DNA of 6,628 nt from SFJ001 sp045118955 (GTDB lineage: Bacteria; Bacillota; Clostridia; Oscillospirales; Ruminococcaceae): the NCBI GenBank assembly GCA_045118955.1, contig JBGVKB010000123.1, positions 1-6,628 of the forward strand. Reading direction: 5' to 3'. The position numbers were made by a program, and so were the translations under genes. Of the stretch, positions 5,802 through 6,628 are shown in pieces. The notes below the pieces were generated by a model. It was not told the origin of the DNA. It saw nothing but the letters and a program-made list of their open reading frames with translations, and made no database searches. Numbering within the stretch: the first letter of the stretch is position 1; each line of letters starts with the position of its first letter.

Positions 5802-5819
5802 TCTCATAGGACGCATTTC

Positions 5820-5838
5820 AACGGTTTCCTCCTACTGA
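5820..5838 (+). repeat. Left arm of an imperfect inverted repeat
   Basis: AACGGTTTCCTCCTACTGA is the imperfect reverse complement of 5951-5970. Paired blocks are AACGGTTT with AAACCGTT and TCCTACTGA with TCAGTAGGA, separated by CC on this side and AAC on the other. It lies between the DUF6305-like gene and its terminator. Confidence 0.6.
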
Positions 5839-5854
5839 CCTTGAATGCTCCCCC

Positions 5855-5910
5855 GGCTCCCGAGCGGAGCCGCCCCCGGGAACCGCAGTTCCCGGGGGCT
5901 TTGTTTTGTG
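5855..5910 (+). terminator. Strong terminator with a preceding small hairpin
   Basis: The main stem is 12 perfect base pairs (5872-5883 with 5888-5899) closed by a CGCA tetraloop and followed by TTTGTTTTGTG. A 6-bp hairpin (GGCTCC 5855-5860, GGAGCC 5866-5871) abuts it on the 5' side. It ends the GGT and DUF6305-like transcript about 55 bases after the last stop. Confidence 0.92.
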
Positions 5911-5940
5911 CCGCGGACGGTGGAATCCCCCCGGGTTTCG

Positions 5941-5949
5941 TGGTATCAT
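5941..5949 (+). promoter_or_regulatory. Extended -10 promoter of the macro-domain gene
   Basis: TGGTATCAT is an extended -10 with hexamer TATCAT at 5944-5949. The region 17 bases upstream (TGGAAT at 5921) is a poor -35, so the promoter relies on the extended -10 or on an activator. The predicted transcript start is near 5956, inside the right arm of the inverted repeat. Confidence 0.5.
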
Positions 5950-5950
5950 C

Positions 5951-5970
5951 TCAGTAGGAAACAAACCGTT
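5951..5970 (+). repeat. Right arm of an imperfect inverted repeat
   Basis: TCAGTAGGAAACAAACCGTT pairs with 5820-5838 at 17 positions. It begins two bases after the -10 box and covers the predicted transcript start, where a repressor would act. It ends just before the ribosome binding site of the macro-domain gene. Confidence 0.6.
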
Positions 5971-5983
5971 CGGGAGGTGCCCC

Positions 5984-6628
5984 ATGCCCTTAGAGATCGT
6001 CCGCAACGACCTGTCCCTCGTGCAGGCCGACGCGCTTGTCAACGCCGCCCACCACCGCCCGGTGGTGGGGTACGGCGTGGACAGCGCCCTGCACCAAAAA
6101 GCCGGCCCCGGGCTGCTGGCCGCCCGCAGGGAGATCGGTGAGATCCCCTACGGCGACGCCGCCATCACCCCGGCCTTCGGGCTGAACGCGCGGTTCGTGA
6201 TCCATGCCGTGACCCCGGTCTGGCTGGACGGCCGCTCGGGCGAGGCGGCACTGCTGGAGCGGTGCTGCACCCGGGCGCTGGAGCTGGCGTTGGAAAACGG
6301 ATGCCGGTCGGTGGCCTTCCCGCTGCTGGCGGCGGGCAACCACGGCTTTCCCAAGGACGTGGCCCTGCAGACCATCCTCTCCGCCTTCAGCGGGTTTTTG
6401 ATGCGGCACGAGATGAAGATCCGACTGGTGGTCTACGACCCGGACGCCTTTGTGCTGTCGGAGAAGCTGTTCCGCTCGGTGCAGAGCTACATCGACGAAA
6501 ACTACATCCGGGAGCAGGAGGAGGCCGCACCGCCCGACCTGCGCGGTACGCCCCGCCGGCAGGCGGAGCTGGAGCGCCTGCGCCTGCGGGAGCGGCTGCT
6601 GGATCGAAAGCAGTTCATGGCTTCGGGC
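5984..6628 (+). CDS. Macro-domain protein (5' part, runs off the window)
   Basis: 215 residues are visible and the frame is still open at the right edge. GGGAGGTG lies just before ATG at 5984. Residues 1-165 form a macro domain, a fold that binds ADP-ribose and in some families removes it from proteins. Visible signatures are ADALVNAA (15-22), GYGVDSALHQKAGP (29-42), GDAAITPAFGL, ARFVIHAVTPVW (69-80), and the second loop LLAAGNHGFP (114-123). Compared with MacroD-type enzymes (NAAN, then a GGGGVD loop), the second Asn is H23 and the glycine loop is VGYGVD; the Asp (D33) and His (H37) positions are kept. After the domain comes a YIDENYI segment and a charged, arginine-rich stretch (EAAPPDLRGTPRRQAELERLRLRERLLDR divided over about 176-208), the start of an extra C-terminal region of unknown role. 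Such extended macro proteins occur in Clostridia. Hydrolase or reader function cannot be decided here. Confidence 0.85.
   Translation, partial: MPLEIVRNDLSLVQADALVNAAHHRPVVGYGVDSALHQKAGPGLLAARREIGEIPYGDAAITPAFGLNARFVIHAVTPVWLDGRSGEAALLERCCTRALELALENGCRSVAFPLLAAGNHGFPKDVALQTILSAFSGFLMRHEMKIRLVVYDPDAFVLSEKLFRSVQSYIDENYIREQEEAAPPDLRGTPRRQAELERLRLRERLLDRKQFMASG

Noticed and set aside
5073..5816. A 247-residue minus-strand frame with an AGGAGG-like sequence 11 bases before its ATG
   Set aside because: It lies fully opposite the DUF6305-like lipoprotein and the end of GGT, and shows no recognisable family. The Shine-Dalgarno-like sequence is part of the inverted repeat arm and is probably coincidental.

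Overview
The window looks like chromosome of a GC-rich, anaerobic Gram-positive bacterium, most likely an Oscillospiraceae (Faecalibacterium/Subdoligranulum/Gemmiger type) Firmicute. This is inferred from strong AGGAGG-type ribosome binding sites, TTG and GTG starts, two lipoproteins with Gram-positive-style signal peptides, a glycyl-radical-type radical SAM activase and the general protein style; there is no rRNA or other direct taxonomic marker. All genes read on the + strand.

Region 1 (1-1070): the 3' end of a gene whose product carries an RNA-polymerase alpha-C-terminal-domain (alpha-CTD)-like DNA-binding fold but is not RpoA. It is joined through an ATGA stop/start overlap to a short radical SAM activase of the pyruvate formate-lyase-activating type. 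A strong 11-bp hairpin terminator closes this unit.

Region 2 (1071-5910): a two-component system (multi-membrane-pass histidine kinase and a CitB/DcuR-like response regulator, overlapping by 8 bases), then a lipoprotein gamma-glutamyltransferase (GGT), then a second lipoprotein resembling DUF6305. I see no terminator between these genes. A 12-bp tandem-hairpin terminator follows the last one. The kinase and the GGT each have a plausible promoter. Upstream of both promoters lies the same candidate 19-bp element (16 of 19 positions identical, opposite orientation), a plausible response-regulator operator. The simplest model is a regulator that controls itself and a cell-surface system that cleaves gamma-glutamyl compounds. 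This locus is the best candidate in the window for something undescribed.

Region 3 (5911-6628): a separate transcription unit starting with a macro-domain protein that runs off the 3' edge. Its promoter/leader contains one arm of an imperfect inverted repeat whose other arm lies about 110 bp upstream, beyond the terminator.

No tRNA, rRNA, CRISPR array, insertion sequence or phage gene was seen.
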